DNA of 64,000 nt from positions 992,001 to 1,056,000 of the forward strand of contig OX467092.1 of assembly GCA_950106755.1 (NCBI GenBank). The letters are read 5' to 3'. This document shows, piece after piece, positions 11,129-24,144 of this stretch; positions within the stretch are counted from its first letter, which is position 1; each line of letters opens with the position of its first letter. The DNA comes from Climacium dendroides (Eukaryota; Streptophyta; Bryopsida; Hypnales; Climaciaceae). The notes beneath the pieces were generated by a model that worked only from the letters and a program-made list of their open reading frames with translations, made no database searches and was not told the origin of the DNA. The position numbers were made by a program, and so were the translations under genes.

Positions 11129-14100
11129 GATGTATATGCAAATAGATCTTCAAATTCAATTAGCACATAATCATGCAATTTTGTGTCAATGTAGGTACTA
11201 TTTAGACACTACATTAAACACCATTTTTTTGGACAATTAGAAAATAGGAGAAAAATCTTGTTGGTAAACTTTGTTGTTTTTCACTAACATGAAAATGGAA
11301 ATGGTCACCATGAACATTTATTATAGTAGGTGTAGGACTACCATGTAGTTATTTGCCGTTAAGTAAATGTGTTATTGGAATTGTATAAAGAATTAGTTTG
11401 CAATTGTAGAGTTAAGTATTGCAAAATATTAGACATATTGCAATGATTTGTATGTGTGCCCACAATGTGATTGATGAATGATAAGAAAATGATTACACAT
11501 TTGTTTTTCTACAATCACCATGCAACTATACTGAAATCTTATATATGACTCCAATTATTGCAATGGTAGTATTATGACTAAGAAAGTGTTAAATAAATGA
11601 CGAAGATGCAATTGCACCCAAAATAGTGATGAAATTATAGTGGAATTTTTTTTATTTGTGAGATAAATAGTAGCCAACTCTGATAAATTCATGTGGTGGT
11701 GAGTCAATAATAAAATGACTTGTAGTAGAAATGATTATCCTATCATATATTAGTCATAAATTAGTAGGCCTTCAAATTATACAATTAGCATTATCCTACC
11801 ATATAGAAAAGAATTTGGTAGCAACAATGCTAATTGTATAGATCCAATCAATAGAAGGTAATACATCAACATCCACCTAAGAAAATTTGGTTGATGAAGT
11901 TCTATGCCATCTTTAGAATGAAAAACAATCCAAGTCTCCTAAATGACTACATTGTTTGGTATGACGGTGTCACAATGACATAAAATTTCAAACTCTGCAT
12001 TGGTCATATGTGCCCTTCAACACTAAAAATGCAATCATAAATGCAGTCTTTGTTAGCCATTTCTCTACTAGTGTCATGTAGAAGGGGGAGAAACCTTGTA
12101 GCTATAAGCTCAAGTAGGCAAACAATTGACTCTTCAGCGGGGAGGACTTATAAACTTGTATAGGGCCTTGAAAAAGAATTCAATTGGACCTTTAGGCAAG
12201 GTCTTTAAATGGATGGATCCTAGTCTTATTCTCTCAATGTTAGTTGCCTTTTGAGGCAACAACTAGGTTTTAGCTTTTATAATTCAAAATTACAAGTTTA
12301 TATTTTCAAATTTTTTTAACATATAAAGTACATATATAGGTTTGATATCATTGTTGAAATTATGCATTTTTTAAAATAGCTACAATCACAAAACAAACAA
12401 ACAAATGCTAGTTTATTGCTAGAAAATTAGACATGAAAGCTTGCCCATAATTTTTAACGCATGCTACAATATCATATTACTTTGAAAATTGCCATACACA
12501 TAAGTAAGATAATGCATGAACTACATTATCCTACCAACTCACAACTATTTGTTTATACAAATATTGGTCAAAATAGGTTGATCCTCCTAAGCAAGCCTTT
12601 CCCAAACTTCCAAAATATTTTCAAATGCTATAATCTTCTAATGCATATTGTTAAAGTTTCTAAAATTTTCACTATACATAAACATAGGAGTGTATTTTGA
12701 GATTGATTGGTTGAAAGGTTGAATTTTTATTTCCAATTGAGGTCTAAGCAACAAGAAATGGCAATTTCAGAGGGTATTTGTTAAAAAAACACCCATACAC
12801 GCACCCATAGAAATTAAAGTATTAAGGGATTACTTGGTAGATGAAAAAATGTTTTGGAAATCCAAATTTTATATAATATATTTCCTTGAAGAAGAAGTAT
12901 CCTTTTGTAATGAAGTCTAATTTCATATTTGGAAAACAAAATTTATAAGGGTGTAAACCATCCTAATTGTATTGATAAAGGAGAATGGAGCTTTATTTGT
13001 TTTATTTACAAATTACAAGTGCTAATATAGCAAAAAGTTTGGTTCCTTTCCTACCATGTGCTCCTACCTTTGCACCCTCCAAAGTATAGTAATGGAGGTT
13101 GTTTTGTTTTAGGGGAAGGTTTTTAAGTACTAAATGATTTTTTGAGGGTACTAATAGAAATTTTCCTATTTGTAATATTATTCAATAGTTTTGGAAATTT
13201 CTACAACATTGTTACTATGAGAGACCTATTTTTTTATGTATAGAATTAGATAGGTGGATATTGTGGGTGATGTCTACAGTTGTCAATGTTGTTGTCCAAA
13301 AAATTGCAACAACATCTAAAATGATGCCTTGATATTAGATGTTTTTGAATTAACGTCCATAGAAACATGATTTTTGATGGTGCTAAAATCTTGCCATATG
13401 GTTGCTACACAGACAAAAGATATGGGATAATTTGAAGATGGGAGCTTAATTGCTTTACATTAGGATGTTATTCCAGACATCTCGACTTTGTTTCAAACAT
13501 ATGAATATTGTTTCAAAAATTCTACTTTAAACACAATTCTTACTTTACATATTACTTAAATAGCTTCTAGTTTGTTTTAATTCCCACCACTCTAGTTGTA
13601 TAAAGAGCTTCTCTTCTCATCCAAGTTCTCATCCATGATGTACATCCATTCATTTTTCTTTTCTTACAAAGCATGCCATGTGGCTGCCCTTCCCCTATAT
13701 TTTTCACATTTGCACTAGACTAGTGTTTTACTGCAGTCCATGATAATTTTCATATGCTTATCCATAGCCAAGATGTATTTGCTTGTTGACATGGCAATAC
13801 CGTGTTTTTTGAAAGTTAAAAAAAATCACTATATTTGCGATCATGTCAAATAAAACATAAATGCCAAAGATAGCATCAACTTATTTTTACAATAATTTGC
13901 TAGTGATTTATGTAACATCTATGAAAATTTACCTTTTAGGGCCATCCTTACTATAGCAATTTGTTGTTTTGTAGCACATTGATGTGTATGGTTAGGCATA
14001 AAAGAAAAGTTTCTTACTAGTGTGTAAAAAAAACATATTTTATTGTTGTCAAGTGTTGAAATTTCAACAAGTAAAAAGTAAAGAAGAAATTGACAATAAC

Positions 14101-16449
14101 AAGTGAATGTAAGTACAAAAAATTAAAAGATAATTGACAAGGGTTTAAATATTGTTTTTTATAATGAAATATGAACAAATTTAAACTAATATTTTTGATA
14201 TAGAATCAATACTAAACCACTACTCTAGTGTTGAATGATGCTATTCAAGTTATTTTCAAAAGTCTTTGGGTTTATATTATGAAATACAATTTTTTTCTTT
14301 TAAATTTAGATTTTTATTTCAAATCAATAATTTCTTTAATTAGAATCCTCCAATAAAATAAATTTCTTGATTTAGAACATAAAGTTGTCTTTCAATGCAT
14401 CCTTGTTTCATAGGCATTACTTGAAGTTAATACAATTGTGTGCTTTTCATCCTTAAAGTTATTTACACTTTAATTTTTAAAGTTGAAAAATTGTCTATTT
14501 GGGATTGAAATTCTTAAATTTAAGAAAAATGAATAAATTGAAAATTTTAACCATGGGATCTTGTTCTTGTGTTTGTAGATTGTATGTACAATACCTATAT
14601 GACAAGATACATGAAAATGGCACATAGTTAAAAATTTATAGAAAATTATTCAAAGCTCAAAATCGTGAGCAACTAATATACTCAGATTTGCAATAAAATA
14701 AGCCATTCAAAAAATCATGCATAAACAAAGTGTGTCAAAGTTAATTCACAAGAGTTGATCAAAAATTTTGAATTCCATTTTAAATTTTAAGAAAATTTTA
14801 AGGATTGAAAGTCAAACATTCTAAATTTGGATGCATTCAAAAATAAAAAATATTCAAAAATTCAAGCTATTGAATTTTTTAGACTTTTACAGTCAATAGA
14901 AAATAACTTGTCTTTTGAAAATAGTTTAGAGGAGATTAAATGGATTGATTTCAAGACAAAGTCAATGCAATTCATCTTATAAGACAATATGGGCAACAAG
15001 ACCATTTAATCTTGAAGGCTTGAATGGTTGAATGTTTGCCTTTTAATTTCAAAGTTGAATATTATTTTGCTCAATCTTCTAATCTTGTTGATCTGCAAGG
15101 TCTTGTTCAAATAAAAATAAAATATATTTTAAAAAAAAGTTCATTAATTTATTTTTCAATTGAATTATATAGAAATGGATCTCATTCCTTTCTAAATACT
15201 TTCTATATACCTATTGCCATTATACTTCTTTAATAACAAATGAATAAGTACAAACTACATTTATAAAACAATTAATTCTCATTAACCTTTTATCATGTTA
15301 GAAGTACTCTCAAATTTGCACTATATGTATTTTAATATTAGTTGAATAAAATACAAACAATGATATTTGATACGTCAAATCTACTTGAAAACTTAGGTAA
15401 ATACATGTGAATTTCAAAAATAATTTTATAAACTATATGTATGTATTTCAAAAGTATGAATGTGACATCATTGCACCCTAGTATTAAAAAGCACTTTAGT
15501 GTCTCGTAAGGTGTCATAAGAGATTTTGATAAAACTTTAAGATATGCTATTAGTAAATACAATGACAATGAGGTGAAAAGAGATGGTTGCAACTTAGATT
15601 TTGCCCTCCTTTCCTGCCTTGGAAATGCTGAGTCATCTAATTGATAAAAAAATTTAAACAACCCCTCCTATGTCATTGATATATCAATCGGGAATTGTAG
15701 GGGATTTGGACCACAATTTTTTTAAATCTAACAACAAAGAATTGTCAATCAGAACTAGGTCATTTAGAAAATCACTTAGTGTCAACTTGGTGATAGGATT
15801 TGTGTGATAGGATTTGGCACTCGCCCATGTTGCCCATGTCGCCTATGTTTGTGAACTCTGTATTTCTGAACTTCGTATTTTAGAAAAAAGGGAGTGAAAA
15901 GTTTGTGCTGGGAAGTGTTGGTTTACTGAAGTCTCCACAACAAAGGCAAAGCGGCAATCAAGGTGGAACATCGATAGAGGCATGAGTGGAACAAATGACC
16001 AACAACCCAAATTGCTTCCTAATCAAGTTTAGAATTTTGTTTTTGTTTTCACTACTTAAAGGAGTGAAGGTGCTAAGTTTAGTTACAATCTTTATAGGCT
16101 AGTACACATGTTTAGTTTGGTTTGGGATTGAGTGATTGAGTTTGGAGAAAGGTGGAAGATGTTTAGGATGTACAGTTTAGTAATGGTGTCTTTTCAAGTG
16201 TCTTTCATTTGATAGAGTTTGCGATGACAGTGCCTTTACAATTCAGAGTAGCAAACTTTGGAGTTCCAAGTTGTGGTTTTATTTTCATTTCATTTTCCAA
16301 TTATTTGCTTCAAAATTGTTGTTGCTTTGTGGGATTGCTTGAAGTTTGATTGTTGTTGTCTCTTTAGAGTGCTTCAAGTTTTAAACAAGTTTTCAAATTG
16401 CTTTGTTTTTTTTTCTCCATTTGTTTCCTTAGTTTTGGACAAGTCTCAA

Positions 16450-17400
16450 CTCATGAAAGGAATAGCTTGGAAAGGTAAGAAGTTGGAGACTTGTGCAAAA
16501 TCTAAGAATGATGCACAAATTATCATTCCAATTGAAAATAAAGGACAAATGTTTGTATAGTAGCAAATGAAAAGAAAACATGCCAAAAAAAAGCCCCCTT
16601 CAAAAGTACAATGTACAAAACTGCCATTATAAGAATTTCAAAACGAACCTTTGTACAACCCAAAGAGGTGGACGTCAATGTCATGATATTAGTAGGTAGT
16701 GCTGATATTAACGTTGAGCTATTGGCAAAAGTTGATGAGTTCTTACAAAAGGAGTGCATTTTTTGCTTGATGGTATGCCGCCTAATGGTTACTTCTGCTG
16801 CCACTATCAACAAGTGTTTCAAAATGTATCTCGAATAGCAAGATGCTAGAAAAGGTCCCACTTGGACACCACATCCTTCAAAAGCCCTTCAAATTACCGG
16901 ATTGCACACTTATATTGGAATGTTCAGTTATTGTACTAAAGATAAGGGTGAGGAAGACTTTCAATGTGTTCATAAGAATGTGACTTCTCAACAAATGAAG
17001 GAATTAAAGAGTACATCAAGTATAGAACACTGTTCACAAATAATAAAATTGTTTTGACATATAGAAACTTAATCGAGAGGGATGCAACATACTGTAGACT
17101 CAAACTAAGGAAGCAGTAGGAAAATATTTTTTCTGGTACTTTTTTGCCAATGTTGCATTCTAGACAATATATTCCCTCGACTTCTTGGATTTGTTTATCC
17201 GTCAAGGTGGCATGGAGTACACTAGGACAATAGCGCTCTAGAAATGCATGATGAATATGAATTCCATTGAAATGGAGGACGTAACTTAGATATTCCTTGA
17301 GCACATGAATTCCGGTTTGCACTTGGCTGGTTTATGCTGCCAACAACTTCCAACAGACTTGAGTAAGGCTCGAGAAGGTGCTACCCATGCAATTTTATGA
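16450..17400 (+). pseudogene. Decayed mobile-element ORF, possibly of a Rep/HUH-like repeat-associated family
   Basis: Coding-like stretches run along the + strand in changing frames: VQPKEVDVNVMILVGSAD and VDEFLQKECI (16611-16835), then past a stop LQITGLHTYIGMFSYCTKDK and EEDFQCVHKNVTSQQM (to about 17007), a shift to EYIKYRTLFTNNKIVLTYRN (to 17121), PMLHSRQYIPSTSW, another shift to QGGMEYTRTIAL (about 17203) and IEMEDVT, IFLEHMNSGLHLAGL, ending at a stop near 17400. Frameshifts and stops make it dead. The pattern GLHTYxGMxxYCxKDKGExxFQ followed by a Met-Leu-Arg/Pro-Ser-Thr-Trp block resembles, from memory, uncharacterised repeat-associated ORFs of streptophyte and green-algal genomes that I associate with HUH-type elements. 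No HUH triad is visible here, so the class is tentative; that it is a broken protein-coding remnant is much surer. Confidence 0.55.
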
Positions 17401-18299
17401 ATTTTGTTTTAATTACATGAATCTTCTTTTCTTTCAAACCGTGTTCATGTATTGAAGTCATTTTGTTAGTGTAGATGATGTTTCAATCTAGCCACAGCTA
17501 CAACGAAACAACATCAATAGTGATCAATGACATTTCAAATGTAGCTATCTTGAAAGCAGAGATATCCGACACCAATGGTGATGTAGGACTTCATATGACA
17601 ACTTATACTCGCCATTATACATCTTAGTTGTTTTGGAGATCGTGATGTACATGATGATTTGTCATTGTAGTTCGCAATTCGTGACTCGTAGCACATGATA
17701 CTTTAATTTTGAACTTTTTGGATGTGAAAAGCAATTTTTAGCATTGTCATGTGCTTATGTTTGATAAATTCAAAATCTAAATTTTTGTTTTTAAAAAAAA
17801 AAATTGTACCCCTTTTGAAAAATTTAACAACCAATAGGATGTCACCACATGGACCTCCTATGAAATTCCATTTGTTTTGGATTCAAAGTGACATTTGCAC
17901 ACAATGTACTCAAAAGAGTCGGTTATTAATTCAACACCAACATTGAAGGCAAGATGGGAGAAAATTCAATCTTATTTATAGAAGTTTTGGACTTTTGTAA
18001 CTAAGCTCGTCTTTGTACTTTGTTATATAATGTATGTTTATTGTAGCATTATTAGAGTTACCTATGAAGTAATATTGTACATTATTAATAAACCAAAGTA
18101 TTTATTTTATTTCAAATCTATTTTACTTTCAGCATTGTTTTTTCTTCTTGACAATTAGTAAGAATTTAATCCATATTTTCTATTGTTTTATTATGGCTAG
18201 AAATCAAGTCATAGTTTGCATTAATGAAAAGTCATGTTTTCATTTGTATAATGTTATATGCATTGGTATAAAATAGGTGTTTAAGCACCAAAGAATAGT

Positions 18300-18480
18300 A
18301 TTAGAATCATTCATATTATTAAAATCACAGTGACCTCTGTAATATCACATCTGCAAACTCTATGATATTACAGAAATGTGATCCTCTATAATATCACGTT
18401 TTCAAACTCTGCAATATTACAGGAATACAATGGCTGTTGAAGAGAGGTGATATTAGAGAGGACCAAAAGAGTGATATCAT
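18300..18480 (+). repeat. Cluster of GTAATATCAC / GTGATATTAC motifs
   Basis: Five or more direct and inverted copies of a TRATATCAC-type motif occur with CAAACTCTG(C/T)AATATTACAG repeated. A similar cluster appears at 35285-35395 and once near 35550. Purpose unknown. Confidence 0.5.
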
Positions 18481-18532
18481 AGAAGTGTCATTTTGATTAC
18501 TTTTTTTGCCTTCAAACTTCATTGCACTTTCT

Positions 18533-18637
18533 CAAATTAGGCTCTAAATAGGTTATACTATTACGATAAATTGAGACTCAAATAGAATAACCATAATAGT
18601 ATAACCTATTTAGAGCCTAATTTGAGTCTCAATTTAC
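18533..18637. repeat. Nested inverted repeats
   Basis: Positions 18533-18563 (CAAATTAGGCTCTAAATAGG...) pair with 18594-18624 over about 31 bp. A second pair, TTGAGACTCAAAT (about 18570-18582) and ATTTGAGTCTCAA (about 18620-18632), overlaps the first in an interleaved way, so only one of the two folds can form at a time. Part of the unit repeats once more to about 18670. Confidence 0.75.
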
Positions 18638-19035
18638 GGTCTCAATTTACCTATACTATTACGGTTATTTTATATTTTTAACTATTTAAATTCTAATTAA
18701 ATTTAGAATAAAACTATTTAAATTTTGAGTTTTGAACTACAAATTAAAAAAATTGAATTTGATATATAGCCAACATATCTTCTAATAAAATGCATGCCAA
18801 TAAATACAAACATTCTAGAGAAACTTGAAAATTTTACCTACAAAACTAAACTCCAATGCTACAATTTTTCAATAACTTTTATGAAAAATGGGCAAAGTAT
18901 GAAGGAAAAAATGGCCTTCAAAGAACAAACTCTTTTATTAGACTTCATAGTGGGGTTGCAATATTTTGTGGAGGATATTATATTATGAAAATATTTTTTT
19001 AACTTCATTATTCACAATTCATAGTTTTTTAAACT

Positions 19036-19385
19036 CAGTAGACTTTGGTGGTAATTTTAACATAGTAAAATAACTTATTTCAAAAACCTTTGAACTGAGA
19101 AAAGTTGTATAGTCAATCTAACTTTCAGCTCCAAAATTTGTTTTGAGATTTTGAGCCTTCAATCAAAAGTTACGGATAAAGTTCAAAGAAGGGTTGAATA
19201 GGAGATTTTTAAGGACATTTCCAAACATCCTCTTTGAATTTTGTTCATAACTTTTGATTGAAGGCTCAAATCTCAAATGGATTTTTGAAGATGAAATTTA
19301 TCTTAACTATACAACTTTTCTAAATCCAATTTTTTTTGAAAAAATTTATTTTATTATGCCAAAATGGCCTTCAAAGTCTTCTGAT
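19036..19385. mobile_element. Palindromic foldback element R5, copy 2
   Basis: The arms (about 19040-19205 and 19215-19380) are inverted complements with scattered mismatches and share CAAAGAAGGGTTGAAT and CATAACTTTTGATT with copy 1. It is non-coding. Confidence 0.75.
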
Positions 19386-22300
19386 TTTACAGAATAAACA
19401 AAAAAAAAATGAAAAGAAGCAATTCAATAAAATTTTACTTCTCATATGTACATGTGCATTTTAGGTGGTGCATTGGCAAGGTCTTTAGACCTCATCTATG
19501 AGGTCTAAGGATCAAACCTTAGTAATGGCAGCCACTTGTGTGGCAGGCTGCCCAATGGGCCCTACCTGTATGGCAGGTTTGACAGATTTTTAAAAAATTA
19601 TTTTTTTAGGTTGCCCAAAAATTTGTGTAGACAAAAGAAATTAATATTTTGGGCATCCCATCCCATTTTGGGACAGAAATAAAAAATTATTATTTTTAAT
19701 TATTATTTTTGGATTTGACCAAAACAACAGAACAAATCAATAAATTTGAGTGGAATTTAGACTAGAACAATGCAACCAAAACAAGAGACTTGGATAATAG
19801 TTTCTAGTTTTTTTTGTCGCCAATTTTTCTACTAATGATATCACCCTAGCCATAGACAAATAATTAGTTCAGATGCCATCTTTTAGAACCTATTCATCTC
19901 TCATGTTACCTAGATTATCGTCAGGAAATTCTTATCATGGCCTATTTTGTACGCTTGATTCTAATACTGCTAAGCAATGAACAATGCCACTATAGTATAG
20001 TGCAAAAATTATTTGAAAGATCAAAAATTGAGAACAATTACAAACATTGATAGTTTTGGTAGGGCTTGAAGGTAAGTATGGTTGGAGAAATACTCCAACA
20101 TAAGCCACTTCTTCATTTAGGGAGCTTGCCACAAGTATTTCATTGTGCTAATTTTTCAAAGTAAGAGTGGGGATGTATGGAAGAAGGATAATGACGTATT
20201 TGAAAATTATCCATTTAATATAATAGGTTTGTTCCAAGGAAGACAATTAAATAGGAAATTTCTATGCTAATAAATTCATTCCTCAACTAGGTAACATAAC
20301 TTAAAAATACACAAGCTTTCATTTGAAAATACTCAAGTAAGCACAATGATGGAATAATTGATATTCATTCACAAATTAAACCAATTGGGAATTATTTATA
20401 AGACAACATTTAGGCTAAACATTCCAACTTGAACTAATGTAAATCAATGGCACATTTTTCTCATGAATTAAATACAAATCATTCCTTCAAACATCCAAGC
20501 CTTTACTAGCACTAGACAACATTTTTTAATTTGAAACTATTCATTCTTCTAATCAAAATTCACTCATACAGCACAAATATTCTAACTTGGAAATCATCAT
20601 TCACACTACAACAATACAATACACACAAATTAGAATTTAGCAATTGCAATTACTTATTTTCATAAATTTTTTAATTTATATTTACAGCTCATTCTTTCAC
20701 TGCTTCAATCAATTTCACAACCACATGCATCCATATACATTACAAAAGGACCAATTAGGCTAAACATATCATTGTACTTAATTGAATTCATTTGACAAAC
20801 AAATCACCATATTGCAATTTCCTCATTTACTTGATCAAAAGTTTGTCGCCACATAACACTTCCACTAACTAGTGTTTTCATCATTCCATATCCATCATCA
20901 ATTCCTACACACTCATTCTCACACACTGACACACATCATATAATACAAAAAACCCAAAAAATTATACAATTGCTTGGAGTAGGGACTTGCACTTGCCATT
21001 CACAAAGTGGTTGCAAATCAAATGGAACTTCCCAAAGTGATAGGCACTCACAAGTGATTACCTACCAACTTTTCAAGTAGGCAACCTAACTACACACCAA
21101 AACTAGCTACCCAATTGGAACACACAAGTTGCCAACTAGAACTCCAATTTAGACCACTAACAATCCCAATTGGACTAATTGGCAACTCACCACACCAACA
21201 CACTTACTCCGACTTGGTACTATATAGACAAAATTGCCTTACAAATAGTAAAATAACACATTAAATTAACAATTTGGACAAGAAAATAAGAACCAAGTTT
21301 CCAACTAACCAACAAAAAGCCATTCAAAATACACCAAAATTGACAAAATGGAATCCAACTAAAAACTTTACAGAATGCTATGAATCCAAGCTAAGCTATT
21401 ATTATATTATACCATTTTCTAAAAAAATAAAATAAAATCTTGAGCTCACATTAAATTTTTAGTGTTGCTATTTTTTGCCCCCCACAAATATCTTCTATCA
21501 TTAAATGATTATTGAGGCCTTTAAAAGATTGTGAGTTCCTAGAATATAGGGAACATAGGAACAATACCAAATCAATAGTCTCAAGGGTGGTGGAAGATGG
21601 CCAAGTTAAATAATAAAATTTAAATAAATATTTTTAAATATTTTAATTTTTTGACATTGACACTATATAAATATTTATTGCTAATATACAAAAATGCACT
21701 ACTTTTGAATTAGATATTGTTGTAATAGGGATCCATGAACCTCCATTTGTACAAATGAAAAAGTTTGTAAAAGTATTTGTTGACATTGAACTTTTAATAA
21801 GGGGGGCTTTTAAAGTAACTTTCTTGGGGCAAGGTAATCTAATTTCACTATTTTGTGTAGAGGCCTCAAATTCCTTCTAGTAACCCACTAATAGGACAAA
21901 TCAAAATACTCCCTTTGTCCCCAAATGATCTTCTTGCTAAACAAAATATTTTGGATTAAGGTTGAAAATAACATTTTAAAGGCCCATTTTGAACTATAAA
22001 TAAAGTTCGATGCTCTTTTATCATAAATTTTTTAGTTTTGAATTAGTTCTCAAAATGTAGTTGTCAAGCAATAAAGAGTGAGATTTTTTGACCATTTTGA
22101 AGGAGCATCACTAACCAATGGTTCTTGAGTTCTTGTGTTGTGGGGTTGTGTCTTTTGTCTTTCTTTGGTGGCTTTGTAGACTATTCACTTTACGAAATCA
22201 ATTAGCCTCTAAAAATCATGCTAAAGCGAGTGATTCCCATTTCATTTGCTTAAAACCCCTGCGAAAAGACTAGCCTAATTAGTGTAGACAAGTGATTAGG

Positions 22301-22540
22301 TAAAAATGTCTTTAGCTTGTTGGTGCGGACGTGGTGTATAGTGGGTGGTGCAAAATTATTGCCATAGCCATTGCATATGTAACTTCTTTGAAAATTTTCA
22401 ATACTATTGTTCTTTTCACATTCAATGGCCTTTTTACCACATCACAATGGAAAGATCAATTTAGGATAGAAAATAAAAGGCAAGAAGATCATTTTGGAAT
22501 GGAGAGAGTATTTGATGTTTGTATTGGGTGTGAACAATCA
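19386..22540. other. Gene-free AT-rich region
   Basis: AT-rich, with a few words shared with 5570-5650 (an ATTTATATAGTGTCAA block, inverted near 21650; CTAATTTCACTATTT near 21838). No gene recognised; the frame 22331-22633 merges into the polypurine tract before the next gene. Confidence 0.45.
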
Positions 22541-22544
22541 ACTA

Positions 22545-22775
22545 CCCTTCACTTTCAAAAGGATATGAAAGAAAAAAGGAAAGAAGAAAGAAAAAAGAGC
22601 AAAGAGAAAGAAAGGAAAGGGAAAAAGAAGTAGGAAAGTTAGAACCCAAAAGCGAGGGAGTCCAAAAAGCAACAGAGAAAGAAAAAGGAAGGCTAAAGAA
22701 ATATCGAAGGAGAAAGGAAACGCAAAAGTAGAAAGGAAATGCAAGGAGAACGGAAAGCGAGAGCGGGCAAGGGTG
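22545..22775 (+). promoter_or_regulatory. Polypurine (A/G) tract upstream of the putative plastid-protein gene
   Basis: The + strand is almost pure A and G here, with many GAAA, AAGG and AGAAAG steps, ending about 130 bp before the chosen start codon. Long GA/CT tracts are common in core promoters and 5' leaders of plant genes, so a promoter or leader role is likely but inferred. It is open in several frames, but the Lys/Arg/Glu or Phe/Ser/Leu peptides it yields are composition artefacts. Confidence 0.4.
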
Positions 22776-22908
22776 GTCATCTTCCCCCTGGAGGATGTGT
22801 GTAAGCGTGTGGGCGTCGTGAGGAAGGAGTGTGTTCGCGCATCCAGCTGGTGGCCATCGCAATTGCCCACCCTGCTCGTGCTGTGAATTTGCATCGCCTT
22901 GGGAGGCT

Positions 22909-24144
22909 ATGGCGACGTGCGTCGCCGCCTCTGCTCTCTGCCTCCGTTGCCCTACCGTCGCCCCGCCACAGCGTTTTCGTCACTCCTGCCGCACCTCCTA
23001 CCTTACTGCGTCGCAACCATTCTCTGGTGCACACATTCGTGGATTCGACTCTCAGGCGGGTGTGCCGTCGTCATCTTCGTCTTCCGGATCGGTTGCAGAG
23101 GAGGAGAAGCTGTCCACGAGCTTCGGTAGTGAGGTGAGTGGGACTCTCTCTGCTCCTGCCAATTCGCGTCTGGAGTCGCGTCGTTAATGGCTTTTGCGAG
23201 GGTTCCCTCATTTCTAGGGTTTCACGCGCTTCTGTCAATGGGCCGTGTCTTGCAGTGGAATGTCGTTGCTGTTTTTGCATTACTAAGTCGCTAATTACTC
23301 CGTTCGTGGATTTTGATTTTCTCATGGGTAGCAGCTCTTGGTTAGTGTCTGAAATCCGGGATGATGAATGCTGGAATTTCGTTTCTCGCATTAGGTTTTG
23401 GTTCGGTGAAAACGAAGAAGCGGAATTTGTCACTGGGTGCGCTATGTTGATGTGTTGAAGTCGACGTTTATGGCTTTTGCGATGGTTCCCTCATTTCTAG
23501 GGTTTCACGCGCAATGGGCCACTTCTTGCAGTGGAAAATCTTTGCTGTTTATGCATTACTAAGGCGCTAATTACTCCGTTTGATGGATTTTGATATTCTC
23601 ACGGGTAACAGCTCCTGGTTGGTGTCTGGTAAATCCGTCGTGAAGAATGCCGGAATTTCGATTCTCGCATTAGGGTTTAGTTCGGTGAACATGAAGGAGC
23701 GGATTTTGTCAATGGATAAGGACGTGCTATGACGACGGTGATTAAGTCGGCGTACTGGAATTGGTGCAATTCGAACTCGTTCTGACGGAGATGACAACGG
23801 GGTTATTTTGGCAGGGAAGTGCAGTAGGCGAAGCCGAAGCCGAGGTGTCGACCTCGCAGTCGAGCATCCGATCAGTCTCCCCAACGGCTTGCCAAGCATG
23901 CGGCAAGGAGGAGAAGGTCGGGGGTTGCAATGGGGAGGGTAGGATTCTCGGAGGGCTGGGCTCGGTGCCAGGATTCGGATGGTTCCCCATCAAGGCGTAC
24001 AGGCCTTGTCCCGCGTTTGTGGAAGCCGGTGGGCGGTACAAAAGGCAAGGGCAGAGTTTAGAGGAAGTGGCGTTTGGACGAATGGGCAAACAAGACAGTC
24101 TGGACATTACGGAGAGATTGCAAGGCGGCGAGAAGCAGAAGTGA
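22909..24144 (+). CDS. Putative plastid-targeted protein of unknown function, CxxC and GRYxRQGQSLEEVAFGR motifs (2 exons)
   Basis: I model two exons, 22909-23133 and 23815-24144, joined in phase 0 at a GTGAGT donor and a TTTTGGCAG acceptor, giving 184 aa. Residues 1 to about 60 begin MATCVAASAL and are rich in Ala, Ser, Arg and Cys, like a chloroplast transit peptide; a Ser run and an acidic stretch follow. The second exon encodes CQAC (101-104), a further Cys (113), GFGWFPIKAYRPCPAF (about 128-143) and GRYKRQGQSLEEVAFGR (148-164), then a short charged tail. The AYRPCPAF...GRYxRxGQS block resembles, from memory, a conserved plant protein family of unknown function; I cannot name a reaction. 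The paired cysteines could bind metal or be redox-active, which is inference. The upstream in-frame ATG at 22831 is less likely because the product from 22909 starts like a transit peptide. The TCX gene follows about 1.5 kb downstream on the same strand. Confidence 0.72.
23175..23742 (+). repeat. Tandem duplication of about 285 bp inside the first intron
   Basis: Unit 1 is about 23175-23459 and unit 2 about 23460-23742. Both run from GTCG(C/A)CGT...TGGCTTTTGCG through TTCTAGGGTTTCACGCGC, GCGCTAATTACTCCGTT and CTCGCATTAGG to a closing AAGTCG(A/G)CGT. They differ by scattered substitutions and small indels, so the duplication is not recent. Together they make up most of the 681-bp intron. The units are not a shared open frame and look non-coding. 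Confidence 0.8.

Larger units (their letters stand above)
8896..15800. other. Long gene-free AT-rich region
   Basis: Apart from the R2 copy at 10578-11128 I see no coding family, RNA gene or clear element ends. The open frames present (for example 9664-9846, 12461-12700, 15024-15233, 15338-15661) are short, of AT-driven composition, and lack splice or family support. Confidence 0.5.

Noticed and set aside
22538..22894. Phe/Ser/Leu-rich frames on the - strand
   Set aside because: They are produced by the polypurine tract before the plastid-protein gene.
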